NCBI RefSeq assembly: GCF_004310685.1
Contig: NZ_SISG01000001.1
Location: forward strand, 310,001-374,000
Length of the DNA stretch: 64,000 nt
DNA from: Glaciihabitans arcticus
Lineage (GTDB): Bacteria; Actinomycetota; Actinomycetes; Actinomycetales; Microbacteriaceae
Reading direction: 5' to 3'
Shown: positions 21,911-31,325 of the stretch, in pieces
Layout of the letters: each line of letters starts with the position of its first letter
How positions within the stretch are numbered: the first letter of the stretch is position 1
Notes under the pieces: generated by a model
What the model saw: only the letters and a program-made list of their open reading frames with translations
The model's database searches: none
Told to the model about the DNA's origin: nothing
Position numbers and translations under genes: made by a program

Positions 21911-22789
21911 ATGGCTGAACGCTCCACCCCCTGGTCCCTCGGCGGCGCCCTCCGCGGCATGTTCGCGAAGAAGACCATCGACGACGACACGTGGGAGGAC
22001 CTCGAAGACGCCCTCATCTCGGCCGACTTCGGCCCGGACATCACCGACTCGGTCATCTCGCAGCTGCGCGCGAACGTCGACAAATACAAGACGACAGACC
22101 CCGCCGATCTGAAGAGGATGCTGCGCGAAAGCCTCGAGGAACGTTTCGCCGCCTACGACCCCACCCTCACTCTCAGCGCGCGTCCCGCGGTTGTGCTGGT
22201 CGTGGGAGTCAACGGAGTCGGCAAGACCACAACGATCGGCAAGTTCGCCCGGTTCCTGGTCGGGCACGGGCGAACCGTCGTTGTGGGGGCAGCCGACACG
22301 TTCCGCGCGGCTGCCGTCGAGCAGCTCGCGACCTGGGCCGAGCGCGGGGGAGCGCAGATCGTGCGCCCGCAGATGGAACGACAGGATCCGGCCTCTGTCG
22401 CGTTCCAGACCGTCGAGTTCGCGACCCGCGAGGGCATCGAGATCTGCATCATCGACACGGCAGGCCGGCTCCAGACCAAGAGCGGGCTGATGGACGAGCT
22501 CGGCAAGATCCGCCGGGTGATCGAGAAGCAGACCGAGATCGCCGAGGTGCTGCTCGTGCTCGACGCCACGACCGGGCAGAACGGTGTCGCCCAGGCCGAG
22601 GCCTTCATCCAGCACGCGGGAGTCACCGGACTCGTCATCTCGAAACTCGACGGCTCGGCCAAGGGCGGCTTCGTTCTCGCGGTTCAGGAGCGCACGGGCA
22701 TCCCGATCAAACTCGTCGGGCAGGGTGAGGGAATCAACGACCTCACCGGCTTCACGCCCCACGTCTTCGTGGCGAACCTCGTCGGTTAA
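21911..22789 (+). CDS. ftsY: Signal recognition particle receptor FtsY
   Basis: A 292-aa SRP-type GTPase that docks ribosome-SRP complexes at the membrane. It has a short N region (about residues 20-85) and the G domain: G1 GVNGVGKTT (99-107), DTFRAAA, DTAGR (G3), SKLDGSAKGG (G4) and a C-terminal GEGINDLTGF motif. The acidic N-terminal A domain of E. coli FtsY is absent, making it close to the minimal NG form. Start ATG 21911 is chosen because the frame upstream lies opposite the GH13 gene and has no family similarity. Confidence 0.96.
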   Translation: MAERSTPWSLGGALRGMFAKKTIDDDTWEDLEDALISADFGPDITDSVISQLRANVDKYKTTDPADLKRMLRESLEERFAAYDPTLTLSARPAVVLVVGVNGVGKTTTIGKFARFLVGHGRTVVVGAADTFRAAAVEQLATWAERGGAQIVRPQMERQDPASVAFQTVEFATREGIEICIIDTAGRLQTKSGLMDELGKIRRVIEKQTEIAEVLLVLDATTGQNGVAQAEAFIQHAGVTGLVISKLDGSAKGGFVLAVQERTGIPIKLVGQGEGINDLTGFTPHVFVANLVG

Positions 22790-22908
22790 CGTTCTGCACG
22801 CGCCGGGTGAACGCTCGGTGACATCGGGCTGGGTGCCTCTGGACGCACAATACGGTGCTGTGTAGCGCGCTGTTGCGCGGTTCCGTCACGCTGCCCAAAG
22901 GATGTCCC

Positions 22909-25900
22909 GTGTTCTCACGCTCGACCGAGAGTTCGCGGCTTCCGCGACTCAGCAAGCCCGCCGCCTGGTTCACCACCGCTGTGCTCACCCTGTCGGGTGT
23001 GGCCTTCTCGGGTGCTCCCGCCTTCGCCGCTGACTCCGCCGAGCTGGTCGTCGTCTCCGTCGACACGGCGGGCGGAACGGGACTCGCCACGCCCTCGCTC
23101 GTGACCGTCAACTCGGACGGCACCGCCTCGTCGAAGCCGACGGTGTCGCTTCCCGCGGCGGCGGACGGAACCAACAAGCCGCTGTCGCTCAGTGGATCCT
23201 CGAGTGCGCAGGGCTACCTCAAGCGCTCCGCCGACGGACGCTATCTCGTGCTCACCGGCTACGCGGGAGCCCCGGGCTCGTACACCGCCGGCGACCCGAA
23301 GGACTCGACCGCAGCAGCCCTCGAACGCGTCATCGGACGCGTCGACAACACCGGCGCCGCAGACACCAGCACCGGGCTCGGTGCCGCTATGAGCCTCAGT
23401 CACTCCCGCGCCGCGACCAGCGCAGACGGCAGCGCGTTCTACGTCACGGGCAACGGTGCCGACGGCACCCCCGCCGGCGGCGTGCTGCGCGTCGACCTCG
23501 GCGGTGCGAACGCCACGTCCGTCTCCGGCGCCTGGGCCAATACCCGCGTCGTCGACATCGCCGACGGCAAGCTGTTCGCCACCTCCGACAAGACCCCTGT
23601 CAAGGGTCTTGGCTTCTGGCCGAACCTGCCCACGACATCGACCGCACCGACCGCCGCGTTCACGCTCGCAGGCACACCGACCGACTTCGCGCTGCTCGAC
23701 GTCGACGCAACCGTGCCCGGAGTCGACACCGCCTACGTCATCGCGGAGGGTGCGGTGGGCATCGCCAAGTTCACCTCGAACGGCACTGCCTGGACCGCCC
23801 GCGGCACGCGTCCGATCGCCGCCCAGTCGCTCACCGCTCGCGTCAACAACGGCGCCGCCGAATTGTTCGTCGTGCAGGGTTCGGCCGTGGGCAACTCGCT
23901 CGTCTCGGTCACCGACACCGCCGCAGCCCAGGGCGCGGCGATCTTCTCGGATGCGACAGTGCTCTCGACCTCGACCGGCACTACCTCCTACCGGGGCGTG
24001 GCGCTCGCACCGGCCGGCTGGAACCCGGTCGCACCCGAGGTGCCCGAGGAACCGGCCAACCTGCCGATCATCGTCTTCTCGCGCGCCGAGACCGCCGGCA
24101 CCGTCGGCCGCACCGACAACCCGACGACGACCTTCATCGTCTCCGACGAGGAGACGGCCGCGGCTGACCTGACCGTCGCCATCACCGGTACTTCGAACTC
24201 CGACGTCGTTGATGAGGATGACGTCTCCATCACCGGGTCCGGCGCCGAGCGCACCGTCACGGTCACCCCCAGGGCGCGCGGCTACCGCGCCGCGCTGACC
24301 TTCACGGTCACCGACGCCGACGGGAACACGGGCACGGCGACGCTGACCTACTCGGCCTCGGGTGCGCTCGCGTCATCGACCGGTTTCTACTACTACGGCT
24401 CGTCCGACACCTCGACGATCGTCGAGGCCGGCGACGGCTACATCCTCACCGCGAACGACGAGAACCAGACCATCGGCCTGTACAAGCAGGGCGTCTCGGG
24501 ATACGCCGTCAAGGAGTTCTCGTTCCCGGCGATCGCCGGCTCCGAGATCGACATCGAGGGTGCTGATCGCGTCGGTAACGTCATCTACTGGACGGGATCG
24601 CACGGCAACTCGCGCACGGGAGGCGTCAAGGTCGAGCGCCGCAACGTGTTCTCGACGACGGTCACGGGCGAAGGCGCATCCACCGAACTGGCATACGGCT
24701 CGAGCTTCTCGGGACTCTGGAGCCAGCTGCGCGACTGGGACTCGACCAACGGTCACGGTCTCGGCGCCAACACGCTCGGCTTCGTCGCGGCGACCGCGGA
24801 GGGCGTTCTGCCCAACCCGCCGAGCGGCTTCAACATCGAGGGCTTCGAGTTCGCACCGGGCAGCACCACGACCGCGTACTTCGGATTCCGTGCCCCGTCG
24901 ATCGGCGCCGACCAGAACGCGCTCATCGTGCCGGTGACCAACCTGCCCGCGCTCGTCGGCGGGGAGGCAAGCCAGGCCGCCTTCGGCGCGCCGATCCTGC
25001 TCGATCTCGGCGGACGCACTATCCGAGCGATCGCGAAGAACGCGGCCGACCAGTACCTCATCTCCGCCGGCCCCGGCGCCGTAGAGAACAGCTGGGCGCT
25101 CTACACCTGGGATGGCGACCCGCTGACCCAGCCCGCGTTCAACCGCGCCCTGCCCGATACGGATGCCGCGACCACGGGTTCATGGGAATCCATCGCACCC
25201 CTGCCCGCGAACCTCGCGGCGGGTGCTGCGGTGGAGCTCATCGCCGACACCGGCGACGCCACCCTCTACAACGGTACGGAGAACAAGGATCTCAACGTCA
25301 ACATCCAGAAGGCCTACTCGGACACGTTCGAACTCGCCGGGGTTCCGGCGACCGTCATCTCCTTCGATGCGACGATCTCGGGTCGCGCGAACGTCAACAA
25401 GCTGCTCAGCACGGTCGTCACCGACGCCTCGCCGTCCGGTGTGACGTTCGGCTACCAGTGGCTGCGCAACGGCACGGCGATCAGCAAGGCGACCGCCTCG
25501 ACCTACCGGGTCACGTCGAGCGACTACCTCAAGCGACTGAGCGTGCGCGTCACGGCTACAAAAACGGGGCTCGCGCCGACAGTTCGCACGAGTGCCGCGA
25601 CAGCTATCGTGGGCAAGAAGCTCGTCGCCGTGACGGGAGTGCCCACGGTCACGGGCTCAGCCACGGTCGGGGCGACCCTCACCATCTCGGGCGGTGCCGT
25701 GAAGAGCACTCCCTCGAGCGGAACCAAGCGCACCTATCGCTGGTACGCGGACGGCCTGCCCATCGCCGGCGCGACCTCGACGAAGTACGTCGTCGGCGCG
25801 GCGACGATCGGCAAGACGATAACGGCCCGCATCGCTGTATCGAAGTCGGGATACGCGTCGGGTACCACGTTCAGTGCTCCCACCGCAGCCGTAGTCCCCG

Positions 25901-26190
25901 GCGCGATCACCTCGGTGACGGCGCCTCGGATCACCGGTACGGCGAAGTCCGGCTCGGTACTCACGGCAACGGGGGATACCTGGAGCGCAACCGGAATTGC
26001 GAAGAAGTACGCGTGGTACGCGACTTTTGGAGACGAGACACCCGTGCTCGTGCAGCTCTCGACCGCGAAGACCTTCGTCCCCACCTGGGAGCACGTCGGT
26101 GCGGTCATCACCGTCGAGATCACGGCGACCCGCCAGGGCTTCAGCTCCGACGCGTCGGACCGCTCGGCTGCCACGGCGGTCGTGCGGTAG
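22909..26190 (+). CDS. Large secreted or surface protein with C-terminal Ig-like repeats
   Basis: A 1093-aa exported protein. It has a signal peptide with a hydrophobic core at about residues 20-35 and a predicted AFA|AD cleavage after residue 40. Residues ~42-380 look like a beta-propeller-type region; a cadherin/Ig-like segment follows (~385-490, with VTDADGNTGTATLTY), then a second propeller-like region. The end holds three ~85-residue Ig-like repeats sharing YQW/YRWYADG and TKSG/SKSGY patterns. No LPxTG sorting signal is seen, so anchoring is unclear. Start GTG 22909 has AAAGGA upstream. It sits between ftsY and ffh, an unusual position. Confidence 0.85.
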   Translation: MFSRSTESSRLPRLSKPAAWFTTAVLTLSGVAFSGAPAFAADSAELVVVSVDTAGGTGLATPSLVTVNSDGTASSKPTVSLPAAADGTNKPLSLSGSSSAQGYLKRSADGRYLVLTGYAGAPGSYTAGDPKDSTAAALERVIGRVDNTGAADTSTGLGAAMSLSHSRAATSADGSAFYVTGNGADGTPAGGVLRVDLGGANATSVSGAWANTRVVDIADGKLFATSDKTPVKGLGFWPNLPTTSTAPTAAFTLAGTPTDFALLDVDATVPGVDTAYVIAEGAVGIAKFTSNGTAWTARGTRPIAAQSLTARVNNGAAELFVVQGSAVGNSLVSVTDTAAAQGAAIFSDATVLSTSTGTTSYRGVALAPAGWNPVAPEVPEEPANLPIIVFSRAETAGTVGRTDNPTTTFIVSDEETAAADLTVAITGTSNSDVVDEDDVSITGSGAERTVTVTPRARGYRAALTFTVTDADGNTGTATLTYSASGALASSTGFYYYGSSDTSTIVEAGDGYILTANDENQTIGLYKQGVSGYAVKEFSFPAIAGSEIDIEGADRVGNVIYWTGSHGNSRTGGVKVERRNVFSTTVTGEGASTELAYGSSFSGLWSQLRDWDSTNGHGLGANTLGFVAATAEGVLPNPPSGFNIEGFEFAPGSTTTAYFGFRAPSIGADQNALIVPVTNLPALVGGEASQAAFGAPILLDLGGRTIRAIAKNAADQYLISAGPGAVENSWALYTWDGDPLTQPAFNRALPDTDAATTGSWESIAPLPANLAAGAAVELIADTGDATLYNGTENKDLNVNIQKAYSDTFELAGVPATVISFDATISGRANVNKLLSTVVTDASPSGVTFGYQWLRNGTAISKATASTYRVTSSDYLKRLSVRVTATKTGLAPTVRTSAATAIVGKKLVAVTGVPTVTGSATVGATLTISGGAVKSTPSSGTKRTYRWYADGLPIAGATSTKYVVGAATIGKTITARIAVSKSGYASGTTFSAPTAAVVPGAITSVTAPRITGTAKSGSVLTATGDTWSATGIAKKYAWYATFGDETPVLVQLSTAKTFVPTWEHVGAVITVEITATRQGFSSDASDRSAATAVVR

Positions 26191-26204
26191 GGCCAGAACG
26201 CAGG

Positions 26205-26235
26205 AGAGCCCGTCGACCTCCGGTCGGCGGGCTCT
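26205..26235 (+). terminator. Hairpin between the convergent surface-protein and carbonic-anhydrase-like genes
   Basis: AGAGCCCGTCGACC (26205-26218) pairs with GGTCGGCGGGCTCT (26222-26235) over 14 bp with one G-T pair. There is no T-run on either strand. Its position between two converging stops suggests a shared or bidirectional terminator. Confidence 0.6.
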
Positions 26236-26250
26236 TGCGTCTGTTGGGCA

Positions 26251-26772
26251 CTAGCCCCCGTTGGCGACCTTGTGCGCGTGGCTCAGCTCCGCGTAGTGGC
26301 GGGCGTTCTCGATGAGGCTCATCCGCTCGTCCTCCGAGAGCTGGCGCACGACCTTGGCCGGAACGCCGGTCACGAGCGAGTTGGCGGGGATCGCGGTGTA
26401 CTCGAGCACAACCGCGCCGGCGGCGACGAGGGACCCGGCGCCGACGACGGCACCGTTCAGGATCGTCGCACCCATGCCGATGAGGCAGTCGTCCTCGATC
26501 GTGCAGCCGTGCAGCACGGCACCGTGGCCGACGCTGACCCGCGATCCGACACTCAGCACGAGGCCGGTGTCGGTGTGCATCGACACGTTGTCCTGGATGT
26601 TGCTGCCGGCTCCGATACGAATCTGGTCGGTGTCGGCACGGATGACGGAGCCGTAGAACACGCTGGAGTGGGGATCGAGTGTCACCGATCCGATGAGGGT
26701 CGCATTCGGGGCGACCCACGCTGTTGCATCAATCTTCGGAGACACGTTTCCGAAGGGAACAATAAGGGGCAT
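26251..26772 (-). CDS. Gamma carbonic anhydrase family protein (left-handed beta-helix)
   Basis: A 173-aa hexapeptide-repeat protein. Repeats run from ~residue 18 to 130 (for example VAPNATLIGSVTLDPHSSVFYGSVIRAD). Candidate zinc ligands are His in SMHTDTG, VGHGAVLHG and nearby. Such YrdA/PaaY-type proteins may be carbonic anhydrases or acyl-CoA-related enzymes; activity cannot be decided from sequence. It is divergent from ffh, with the intergenic stretch 26773-26854 shared. Confidence 0.9.
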   Translation of the reverse strand: MPLIVPFGNVSPKIDATAWVAPNATLIGSVTLDPHSSVFYGSVIRADTDQIRIGAGSNIQDNVSMHTDTGLVLSVGSRVSVGHGAVLHGCTIEDDCLIGMGATILNGAVVGAGSLVAAGAVVLEYTAIPANSLVTGVPAKVVRQLSEDERMSLIENARHYAELSHAHKVANGG

Positions 26773-26854
26773 TCCATAAGGTTAAGTCACTGGCGGCCCC
26801 CAAACGCAACGTGTGGTCCCTTTGCTTGACAGTCGCCCTTAAACTGGAGGCACT

Positions 26855-28408
26855 ATGGCCACCTTTGGAAACCTCTCGGATCGTCTCGCCGATACCTTCA
26901 AGAACCTTCGCGGCAAGGGAAAACTCAGCGCCGCAGACGTCGACGGCACCGTCCGCGAGATCCGTCGCGCGCTGCTAGAAGCCGACGTCGCGCTCGACGT
27001 CGTCAAGGACTTCACCGGCAGGGTGCGCGAGCGCGCCCTCGGTGACGAGGTCTCCAAGGCCCTGAACCCCGCACAGCAGGTCGTGCAGATCGTCAACGAC
27101 GAACTGGTGACGATCCTCGGTGGCGAGAGCCGTCGCATCCAGTTCGCCAAGACCGCGCCGACCGTCATCATGCTGGCTGGCCTGCAGGGTGCCGGTAAGA
27201 CGACCCTCGCCGGCAAGCTGGCCAAGTGGCTCGCCGCCGACAACCACACGCCGCTCCTGGTCGCCGCCGACCTCCAGCGCCCCAACGCCGTCACGCAGCT
27301 GCAGGTCGTAGCCGAGCAGGCCGGTGTCGCCGTCTTCGCCCCCGAGCCCGGCAACGGCAAGGGCGACCCGGTCAAGGTCGCGAAGCAGGCGCTCAAGCAC
27401 GCGAAGGACAAGCAGTACGACGTGGTCATCATCGACACCGCCGGCCGCCTCGGCGTCGACGCGGAGCTCATGAAGCAGGCCGCGGATATCCGCAAGGCGA
27501 CCGACCCCGATGAAGTGCTCTTCGTGATCGACGCGATGATCGGTCAGGATGCCGTTGTGACGGCCAAGGCCTTCCAGGACGGCGTCGACTTCACCGGAGT
27601 GGTGCTCTCCAAGCTCGACGGCGATGCCCGCGGTGGTGCAGCGCTCTCCGTTGCCTCGGTCACGGGTCGCCCCATCCTGTTCGCGTCGACCGGTGAGGGT
27701 CTCGACGACTTCGAGCCCTTCCACCCCGACCGTATGGCGAGCCGCATCCTCGACCTGGGTGACATCCTCACCCTCATCGAGACCGCGCAGAAGAACTTCG
27801 ACGAAGAAGAGTCGCGCAAGGTCGCCGAGAAGCTCGCGACCGACAACTTCACCCTCGAGGACTTCCTCGGGCAGATGCAGCAGCTCAAGAACATGGGCTC
27901 GATCAAGAGCATGCTGGGCATGCTGCCGGGCGCCAAGGGCATGCGTGACCAGCTCGACAACTTCGACGAATCCGAGATCACGCGCACGGAGGCGATCATC
28001 CAGTCGATGACCGTCATGGAGCGCCGCCAGCCGAAGGTTCTCAACGGCTCGCGCCGCGTGCGCATCGCGAAGGGCTCGGGTACCACGGTGACCGAGGTCA
28101 ACGCTCTCGTCAACCGGTTCGACCAGGCCGCCAAGATGATGAAGACGGTTGCCAAGGGCGGGATGCCGCAGATGCCCGGCCTCGGCCCGATTCCCGGCGC
28201 CAAGTTCGGCGGCGCGAAGGCGCAGCAGCCCAAGAAGAAGGGCTCGAAGTCGGGCAACCCGGCCAAGCGTGCTGCGGAGAACGCGGCCCTCGCGAGCGGC
28301 GCCACTCCCAGCGCGGCCCCGTCGGGCTCAGGATTCGGCCTCGGCAAGCAGGCCGGCGGACCCTCCGAGGACGAGCTGGCGAGCCTGCAGAAGTTCCTCG
28401 GGCGCTAG
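26855..28408 (+). CDS. ffh: Signal recognition particle protein Ffh
   Basis: A 517-aa GTPase that binds 4.5S RNA and signal peptides. The N domain is residues ~1-90, the G domain has GLQGAGKTT (109-117), DTAGRLGVD and SKLDGDARGGA, and the methionine-rich M domain begins near 330 (LGQMQQLKNMGSIKSMLGMLPG). The tail is rich in Lys, Pro, Gly and Ala, longer than in E. coli (453 aa). Start ATG 26855 follows CTGGAGG. Together with ftsY and lepB it makes this window an export-machinery locus. The 4.5S RNA gene is not seen here. Confidence 0.97.
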   Translation: MATFGNLSDRLADTFKNLRGKGKLSAADVDGTVREIRRALLEADVALDVVKDFTGRVRERALGDEVSKALNPAQQVVQIVNDELVTILGGESRRIQFAKTAPTVIMLAGLQGAGKTTLAGKLAKWLAADNHTPLLVAADLQRPNAVTQLQVVAEQAGVAVFAPEPGNGKGDPVKVAKQALKHAKDKQYDVVIIDTAGRLGVDAELMKQAADIRKATDPDEVLFVIDAMIGQDAVVTAKAFQDGVDFTGVVLSKLDGDARGGAALSVASVTGRPILFASTGEGLDDFEPFHPDRMASRILDLGDILTLIETAQKNFDEEESRKVAEKLATDNFTLEDFLGQMQQLKNMGSIKSMLGMLPGAKGMRDQLDNFDESEITRTEAIIQSMTVMERRQPKVLNGSRRVRIAKGSGTTVTEVNALVNRFDQAAKMMKTVAKGGMPQMPGLGPIPGAKFGGAKAQQPKKKGSKSGNPAKRAAENAALASGATPSAAPSGSGFGLGKQAGGPSEDELASLQKFLGR

Positions 28409-28420
28409 ACCTGGCGCCAC

Positions 28421-28470
28421 ATTGCGGCAAGTGGGGAGTTTGTCGCTCCGGGCTCCCTCATTGCCGCAAT
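28421..28470 (+). repeat. Long inverted repeat downstream of ffh
   Basis: ATTGCGGCAA (28421-28430) and TTGCCGCAAT (28461-28470) are perfect 10-bp inverted copies, 12 bp after the ffh stop. The 30-bp spacer contains a second pairing, GGGGAG with CTCCCT, separated from the outer stem by a 2-nt mismatch. It could act as ffh terminator without a T-run, an operator for the lipoprotein gene at 28491, or a mobile repeat unit. Only one copy is seen in this window. Confidence 0.7.
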
Positions 28471-28490
28471 CCGAGGGCTACGGTCGAGCC

Positions 28491-29291
28491 ATGAAACGTC
28501 TTGTCTCTCTTGCGGCGCTGCTCCTTTTCGTCACGGGATGCGCGGCGACCGCCCCCGCGAGCCCCGGGGGCGTCTCGAGCGACCCGTCGAAGCTCGTCGG
28601 AGTCTGGCGTGTCAGCGATGCCGCGGGGGCGGGCGCCGACACCTGGCTACGCCTGGCCGACGACGTGATGGTCTGGTCGGACTGCGGGGTCTCCTCGGGA
28701 TCATGGACCGCCCGGGGCAGTGCCCTGCTCGTGGACATCTATTCCCAGAGCGACGACTCCTGCCTGCTGGGCCGTGTCTTCGATCCGACCCCCTGGCTGA
28801 GCCAGGCGACGGGCTATCGGGAGACGAACACCGGAATGGCGCTGCTGGACTCGGGCGGCTCGGTTGTGGCGAACCTCACGATCGACGGTGCGCCGCCCAC
28901 CTCAGAGCAATATCTCGACGAGTACACCGAACAGCCGACCGAGACGGTGGAGTTCGAGAAGCCGGCGCACCTCCCCGAGGGGGTCACGGCCCCGAAGGAC
29001 ATCGTTGGGCGGTGGATCGACCCGGCACACCCCGCAGATGGAACGTTCATCGAGTTCGCAGGAGACGGCACGTACGAGGGCTCCGACGGCTGTAACGGCG
29101 TGAGCGGGCGCTACAGCTACGCACCTGACGGCTCGCTGCTGGCGACGCAGGGACTCACAACACTCATGGGATGCGAAGGGTCCGCGATCGCCGACCTGGC
29201 GAGCACCTCGCCCCTGGTCGGGGTAGCCGGGGAGGGGCTCGCGTTTTACTCCGCCGCGGGCGACGTCGCGATCACCGTCGTGCGAGACTGA
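28491..29291 (+). CDS. Lipoprotein with META/HslJ-like domains
   Basis: A 266-aa exported lipoprotein. It has a basic start, a hydrophobic segment and the lipobox VTGC (Cys17), so it should be lipidated on the outer face of the membrane. Two related ~110-residue halves each open with a LVGVWRVSDA or IVGRWIDPAHP segment and include cysteines. The second half (FAGDGTYEGSDGCNGVSGRY) resembles the META/HslJ fold. Function unknown. ATG 28491 is chosen because it gives the signal sequence; the frame upstream overlaps ffh. Confidence 0.85.
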   Translation: MKRLVSLAALLLFVTGCAATAPASPGGVSSDPSKLVGVWRVSDAAGAGADTWLRLADDVMVWSDCGVSSGSWTARGSALLVDIYSQSDDSCLLGRVFDPTPWLSQATGYRETNTGMALLDSGGSVVANLTIDGAPPTSEQYLDEYTEQPTETVEFEKPAHLPEGVTAPKDIVGRWIDPAHPADGTFIEFAGDGTYEGSDGCNGVSGRYSYAPDGSLLATQGLTTLMGCEGSAIADLASTSPLVGVAGEGLAFYSAAGDVAITVVRD

Positions 29292-29322
29292 CGCACCCGG
29301 ATCCCGGGCGTAGGCTCGAACC

Positions 29323-30114
29323 ATGACTACGCGCCCCGTTCGCATCGGTGTCCAGATCCAGCCCCAGCACGCAACGTACGAGAAGATTCGCGACACTGCC
29401 GTCGAGCTCGAAGAGCTCGGTGTCGACATCCTCTTCAACTGGGACCACTTCTATCCGCTGAGCGGTGAGCCCGACGGCCTGCACTTCGAGTCGTGGACCA
29501 TGCTCGCCTCACTCGCCGAGCTGACCACCCGCGTCGAGCTGGGTGCCCTCGTCAACTGCAATAGCTACCGCAACGCCAACCTGCAGGCTGACATGGCCCG
29601 CACGATCGACCACATCAGCGCGAAGGGCGGCACCGGTCGCTTCATCTTCGGCACCGGCTCCGGCTGGTTCGAGCGCGACTACGACGAGTACGGCTACGAC
29701 TTCGGCACCGTCGGCACACGCCTCGACGCGCTCGCCCGCGACCTGCCCATCATCGAGGACCGCTGGGGCAAGCTGAACCCGGCGCCGACCCGCAAGATCC
29801 CCGTGCTGATCGGCGGCGGCGGCGAGAAGAAGACGCTGCGCAGCGTCGCGACCCACGCCGACATCTGGCACTCGTTCAGCGACCCGGCGACCCTCGAGCG
29901 CAAGCTCGGCATCCTCGCCGAGCACGGCGCCGCGGTCGGGCGCGACGTGAGCGAGATCGAGATCTCCACCGAGATCGGCAAGCGCTCGGTCGCCGACGTC
30001 GAGGCGCAGTACGACATGGGTGCCACGCTGTTCACGGTCGGCATCTCCGGCCCCGACTACGACTACTCGGCCCTCACCGACTGGCTGGCCTGGCGCGACA
30101 GCAAGAACGCCTAG
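29323..30114 (+). CDS. LLM-class F420-dependent oxidoreductase
   Basis: A 263-aa luciferase-like TIM-barrel protein of the family that in Actinobacteria mostly uses coenzyme F420. Typical segments: RIGVQIQPQHATYEKIRDTAVELEELGVD, FNWDHFYPLSG, FIFGTGSGWFERDYDEYG, and IPVLIGGGGEKKTLR followed by ADIWH. The substrate is unknown. Its TAG stop lies in the CTAG at 30111-30114, which is also the stop of the convergent ligase gene. Confidence 0.9.
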   Translation: MTTRPVRIGVQIQPQHATYEKIRDTAVELEELGVDILFNWDHFYPLSGEPDGLHFESWTMLASLAELTTRVELGALVNCNSYRNANLQADMARTIDHISAKGGTGRFIFGTGSGWFERDYDEYGYDFGTVGTRLDALARDLPIIEDRWGKLNPAPTRKIPVLIGGGGEKKTLRSVATHADIWHSFSDPATLERKLGILAEHGAAVGRDVSEIEISTEIGKRSVADVEAQYDMGATLFTVGISGPDYDYSALTDWLAWRDSKNA

Positions 30115-31238
30115 CCCTTCAGCTCCTCCACGAGCGACGCAACGACCGCTCGCAGGTCGCCGTCGTTATGCGCTCCCACGGCGAGCTGCCGCTCGTAGGG
30201 TGCGCCGCCCGTGAGGGTGTCCTCGATTCCCATGAGTTCGTCGAGACAGCCGAGTCGGGCGGCGATCGGCTCGGGCCTCGCGATCAACTCGCGCAGGTCA
30301 TCCCGAACCTCGCCCTCATTGCCGTGGGAGTCCTTGATGATGATCGCGTCGAGCCCGTAGCGGGCCGCGCGCCACTTGTTCTCGCGCACGTACCAGGGCT
30401 GCAGCTGGTCGATCTCCTCACCGTTGTCAAGGCGAGTCGACAGGTCTTCGACCACACACTGCGAAAGCGCGGTGAGGGATGCAACTTCCCGCACGGTCGG
30501 CAGGCCATCACAGAATCGCAGCTCGACCGTGCCCCACTTCGGCGAGGGTCGAACGTCCCAGCGCAGCTCGGAGTGGTCGTCGATCACGCCGACATGGGTG
30601 AGGTCGGCGACGATCTCCTCGTAGTTCGCCCACGCGCCCAGCTGCGGCGGCAGGCCTGCGGTCGGCAACTGCTGGAAGAGCAGTGCGCGATTGGATGCGT
30701 AGCCCGTCGCAACTCCAGCCCAGTACGGGCTCGAGGCGGAGAGCGCCTGGAAATGCGGGTAGTAGCCGAGGAGTCCGTTGAGGATGGGCAGGGCCTTGTC
30801 GCGCTCCTCGATGCCGACGTGCATGTGCACGCCCCAGATGAGCATCTGGCGGCCCCACCAGCGGGTGCGGTCGATGAGGGTGGCGTAGCGCTCGTGATCG
30901 GGCGTCACGGCCTGCTCCTGCCACTGGCTGTAGGGGTGCGTGCCCGAGCACATGAGGTCGACGCCGATCGGATCGGTCACCTCGCGCAGGCGGTCGATCA
31001 TCGTCTCGAGCTCCGTGACGGCGTCACCGACCCGCGCGTGCGGTCCGCTCACGACCTCCACGGTGTTGGTCAGCAGCTCGGCGGTCACCTGCGGGAAGCC
31101 GTCGTCGTGCGACGCTCCCATCGCCGCGAGGATCTCGGGTGCCGCGGGGGCGAGTTCGCCGGTCTCCCGGTCGACGAGGGCGAGCTCCCACTCGATGCCG
31201 ACATTGGAGCGTTCGCTGGTGCCGAAATCGATTCCCAT
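30111..31238 (-). CDS. Carboxylate-amine ligase, YbdK type (glutamate-cysteine ligase 2 family)
   Basis: A 375-aa ATP-grasp-like ligase. The opening VGIEWELALVD is the family's start motif, with later HMHVGIEERD, SSPYWAGVATGYASNRA and WDVRPSPKWGTVELRFCD. YbdK proteins show weak gamma-glutamylcysteine ligase activity; in mycothiol-making actinobacteria the true role is unclear. Start ATG 31238 (MGIDFGTS) is chosen; the upstream frame overlaps the divergent transporter region and has no family similarity. Confidence 0.9.
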   Translation of the reverse strand: MGIDFGTSERSNVGIEWELALVDRETGELAPAAPEILAAMGASHDDGFPQVTAELLTNTVEVVSGPHARVGDAVTELETMIDRLREVTDPIGVDLMCSGTHPYSQWQEQAVTPDHERYATLIDRTRWWGRQMLIWGVHMHVGIEERDKALPILNGLLGYYPHFQALSASSPYWAGVATGYASNRALLFQQLPTAGLPPQLGAWANYEEIVADLTHVGVIDDHSELRWDVRPSPKWGTVELRFCDGLPTVREVASLTALSQCVVEDLSTRLDNGEEIDQLQPWYVRENKWRAARYGLDAIIIKDSHGNEGEVRDDLRELIARPEPIAARLGCLDELMGIEDTLTGGAPYERQLAVGAHNDGDLRAVVASLVEELKG

Positions 31239-31325
31239 GGGGCGATTCTGGCAGCAACCGCCGTTTCTCCGACCCTTTACTGCCATCGTTCGGGGCGTGT
31301 CTGCAGCAAGCGCTAACGTGAGCGC

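Noticed and set aside
26826-26831. TTGACA upstream of ffh as a promoter -35 box
   Set aside because: A -10 box at 17 bp would fall on the ribosome-binding site and start codon, and no suitable hexamer is there.
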